Shown piece by piece: positions 12,319 to 14,231 of a stretch of 14,231 nt of DNA. Made by a program: the position numbers and the translations under genes. The DNA is from Methylophilaceae bacterium UBA7525 (GTDB lineage: Bacteria > Pseudomonadota > Gammaproteobacteria > Burkholderiales > Methylophilaceae): assembly GCA_002479405.1 (NCBI GenBank), contig DLMX01000065.1:35910-50140 (forward strand). The letters run 5' to 3'. The first letter of the stretch is position 1. Each line of letters begins with the position of its first letter. The notes below the pieces were generated by a model. The model was not told the origin of the DNA. It searched no databases and saw only the letters and a list, made by a program, of their open reading frames with translations.

Positions 12319-13995
12319 ATGCTGATTAAACTTACAGGCGGCAAAGTCTACGATCCCGCACATCAGGTCGACGGCAAGGTCACGGATATTTATATCCGCG
12401 ATGGCCGCATCGTTGAGGGTCAGCACGATGGCGAAAAAATTGACGAGGAATACGACCTGCGCGGCAAGATAGTCATGGCCGGCGCCATCGACATGCACAC
12501 CCACATCGGTGGCGGCAAAGTCAATATCGCCCGTATGATGCTGCCGGAAGACCATCGTGGCGACCTTGTCGCCCACACCGAACATTGCCGCGCCGGTTGC
12601 GGCCACGCCGCGCCGTCGACCCTGACCACCGGCTACCGTTATGCCGAAATGGGTTACACCGCCGGTTTCGAACCGGCAATGATGCCGGTGAATGCTCGCC
12701 AGACCCATCTGGAAATGGGAGACACCCCAATTATCGACAAGGGTGGCTATGCCATGCTTGGCAGCGACGATTTCTTTCTACGTATGCTGACCGCCAAACA
12801 AGACCAGAACGCCATCAACGATTATGTCGCCTGGACGCTGCACGCCAGCCAGGCCATTGGCATCAAGGTGGTCAACCCGGGCGGCATTAATGCCTTCAAG
12901 TTCAACCAGCGTGCGCTGGATCTGGACGAACTGAACACGCACTATCAAGTTTCACCGCGCGATGTGTTGAAAGCGCTTTCACGCGCGGTGCATGAACTGG
13001 GCGTGCCCCATCCCTTGCATGTGCATGGCAACAACCTCGGCGTGCCCGGCAACATGGAGACCACGCTAAAAACCATGGGCGCCTCCGAGGGCTTCCCCAT
13101 GCACCTCACCCATATCCAGTTCCACAGCTACGGCACCGAAGGTGACCGCAAATTCTCCTCCGGCGCAGCGGCGATCGCCGAAGCACTGAACAAGCACAAG
13201 AACATTTCCGCCGACGTCGGCCAGATTCTGTTCGGCCAGACGGTGACAGCCTCCGGCGACAATATGCGCCAGTTCGCCAATGCCGGTCATGGCAGCCCGA
13301 AAAAATCCGTCATCATGGATATCGAATGCGACGCCGGCTGCGGTGTGGTGCCGTTCAAATACAAGGACCAGAACTTCGTCAACGCCCTGCAATGGGCCAT
13401 CGGTCTGGAGATATTCCTGCTGATGGAAGACCCTTGGCGCATCTTCCTCACCACCGATCACCCCAACGGCGCGCCTTTCACCAGTTACCCGCACCTGATC
13501 CGTCTGCTGATGGACAAGAGCTTCCGCAACGACACGTTCGCCAAGCTCAACCTCGATGCACAGGCCATGAGCACGCTGAGTTCGATCGACCGTGAATACA
13601 GCCTCTACGAAATCGCCATCATGACCCGTGCCGGCGCTGCAAAACTGGTCGGATTGCATGATCGCGGCCATCTGGGCGTTGGCGCGGGTGCCGACATCAC
13701 CGTCTACACCGACCAACCGGATCGCGAAGCCATGTTCGCCAAGCCGGATTATGTATTCAAGGACGGTGAACTGGTGGTTCGCAACGGCCAGGTGGTCAAG
13801 GTGACTTGGGGTAGCACTCACACGGTCAGACCAGAGTTCGACCGTGGTATTGAAAAAGACCTCAAAAAATATTTCGACCGCTATCACACCATCAATATGG
13901 AGAATTTCAAGGTACGCGACGACGAAATCGCCGAAGGCGGCCGCGGCAAGGTGATTATCCAAGCCTGCGAAGGCCGACGGGAGAAATCAGAATAA
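12319..13995 (+). CDS. fhcA: Formyltransferase/hydrolase complex subunit A (FwdA/FmdA-like amidohydrolase)
   Basis: FhcA is the metal-dependent hydrolase that releases formate from formyl-methylofuran. The 558-residue protein has the amidohydrolase landmarks in order: IDMHTHIGGGK with H60 and H62, GIKVVNPGG with K183 as candidate carboxylated lysine, PLHVHGNN with H234 and H236, PMHLTHIQFHSYG with H262, H265 and H269, and FLTTDHPNGAPF with D380 and H381. The C-terminal amidohydrolase beta domain (LGVGAGADITVYTDQPD) follows. ATG 12319 is four bases after the fhcB stop; a TTG 13 codons earlier would overlap fhcB and adds nothing conserved. Translation is probably coupled to fhcB. The stop TAA overlaps an ATG (TAATG) that opens the short reading frames before fhcD. 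Confidence 0.95.
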   Translation: MLIKLTGGKVYDPAHQVDGKVTDIYIRDGRIVEGQHDGEKIDEEYDLRGKIVMAGAIDMHTHIGGGKVNIARMMLPEDHRGDLVAHTEHCRAGCGHAAPSTLTTGYRYAEMGYTAGFEPAMMPVNARQTHLEMGDTPIIDKGGYAMLGSDDFFLRMLTAKQDQNAINDYVAWTLHASQAIGIKVVNPGGINAFKFNQRALDLDELNTHYQVSPRDVLKALSRAVHELGVPHPLHVHGNNLGVPGNMETTLKTMGASEGFPMHLTHIQFHSYGTEGDRKFSSGAAAIAEALNKHKNISADVGQILFGQTVTASGDNMRQFANAGHGSPKKSVIMDIECDAGCGVVPFKYKDQNFVNALQWAIGLEIFLLMEDPWRIFLTTDHPNGAPFTSYPHLIRLLMDKSFRNDTFAKLNLDAQAMSTLSSIDREYSLYEIAIMTRAGAAKLVGLHDRGHLGVGAGADITVYTDQPDREAMFAKPDYVFKDGELVVRNGQVVKVTWGSTHTVRPEFDRGIEKDLKKYFDRYHTINMENFKVRDDEIAEGGRGKVIIQACEGRREKSE

Positions 13996-14065
13996 TGCTT
14001 ATCGACATAAATTATAAGGTTACACAATGATGCTCTTTGACTCTTATCATAAGGCTGCGCAATGA
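13996..14065 (+). repeat. Tandem duplication of the fhcD ribosome site and start codon
   Basis: Two adjacent 35-nt copies, 13996-14030 and 14031-14065, match at 24 of 35 positions and share the ending ATAAGG-(Y)T(R)C(R)CAATGA. Each copy carries AAGG seven bases before an ATG. Reading frames chain by overlap: the fhcA stop TAA shares its last A with ATG 13995, an 11-codon frame stops at TGA 14028-14030, overlapping ATG 14027, and that frame (12 codons, starting MMLFDSYHKAAQ) stops at 14063-14065, overlapping the fhcD ATG 14062. This could pass ribosomes from fhcA to fhcD stepwise. Confidence 0.7.
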
Positions 14066-14231
14066 TCATTAACGGCGTCCACATCGACGATACCTTTGCC
14101 GAAGCATTCAACATGCGCGGCACGCGCGTCATCATCACCGCGCAAAACCTGAAATGGGCCTACAACGCCGCCAACGCCATGACCGGCTTCGCCACTTCCG
14201 TCATCGGTTGCGGCGTCGAAGCCGGCATCGA
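14062..14231 (+). CDS. fhcD: Formylmethanofuran:H4MPT formyltransferase subunit D (5' part, cut by window edge)
   Basis: FhcD is the formyltransferase (Ftr-like) subunit that moves the formyl group between formyl-H4MPT and methylofuran. Only 56 codons are present. The N-terminus MIINGVHIDDTFAEAFNMRG, followed by TRVIITAQNLKWAYNAANAMTGFATSVIGCG, matches the Ftr N-terminal domain. ATG 14062 has AAGG seven bases upstream and overlaps the stop of a short upstream frame in an ATGA. The gene order fhcB-fhcA-fhcD is that expected for the complex, with fhcC likely next. Confidence 0.93.
   Translation, partial: MIINGVHIDDTFAEAFNMRGTRVIITAQNLKWAYNAANAMTGFATSVIGCGVEAGI

Noticed and set aside
13066..13962. 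Long minus-strand open frame (298 codons)
   Set aside because: It lies entirely antisense within fhcA, whose catalytic motifs are intact, and has no family features.

Overview
The window is a chromosomal C1-metabolism island. It most likely comes from an obligate or near-obligate methylotrophic betaproteobacterium of the Methylophilaceae type (Methylobacillus, Methylophilus, Methylovorus or Methylotenera relatives). The reason is the combination, within 14 kb, of the ribulose monophosphate (RuMP) formaldehyde-fixation genes (hexulose-phosphate synthase, hexulose-phosphate isomerase, transaldolase) with the archaeal-type tetrahydromethanopterin (H4MPT)/methanofuran formaldehyde-oxidation genes (fae, mtdB, mch, fhc). 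The genus is inference. No rRNA, tRNA, mobile element or CRISPR array was seen.

Layout. (1) 1-1179: a divergent pair, a truncated MfnD-like ATP-grasp ligase on the minus strand and a HisA-like TIM-barrel protein on the plus strand, both apparently starting at TTG. (2) 1186-1213: a terminator shared by the convergent HisA-like gene and fae. (3) 1234-4505, minus strand: a divergent fae, then hxlB (phi), hps and tal, each with its own leader; hairpin terminators and promoter-like elements separate them, so they look like individually tuned units rather than one tight operon. (4) 4695-10708, minus strand: RFAP synthase, mtdB, an uncharacterised ATP-grasp gene, mch, a RimK-like ATP-grasp gene and a CitG-like gene. 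The part from mtdB to the CitG-like gene is closely packed and looks like an operon. (5) 11007 to the end, plus strand: fhcB, fhcA and the start of fhcD, expressed divergently from the RFAP synthase gene.

How the genes work together. Formaldehyde has two fates here. HPS and PHI fix it onto ribulose 5-phosphate, and transaldolase helps regenerate the acceptor. Alternatively Fae couples it to H4MPT, MtdB and Mch oxidise it to methenyl- and then formyl-H4MPT, and the Fhc complex transfers the formyl group to methylofuran and hydrolyses it to formate. The RFAP synthase makes an early H4MPT precursor. The HisA-like, CitG-like, RimK-like, MfnD-like and second ATP-grasp proteins are probably cofactor-biosynthesis enzymes; their exact steps cannot be read from sequence alone.

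Most interesting local features: a duplicated Shine-Dalgarno/ATG module with nested stop-start overlaps before fhcD; a 25-codon reading frame built on a 15-nt tandem repeat whose stop overlaps the mch start; a Fae with a nine-residue insertion just before its conserved histidine; twin palindromes 21 bp apart upstream of tal; an ATP-grasp gene with no ATG/GTG/TTG start that preserves its first beta strand; and the CitG-like and RimK-like proteins as candidates for unassigned steps in making H4MPT and methylofuran.
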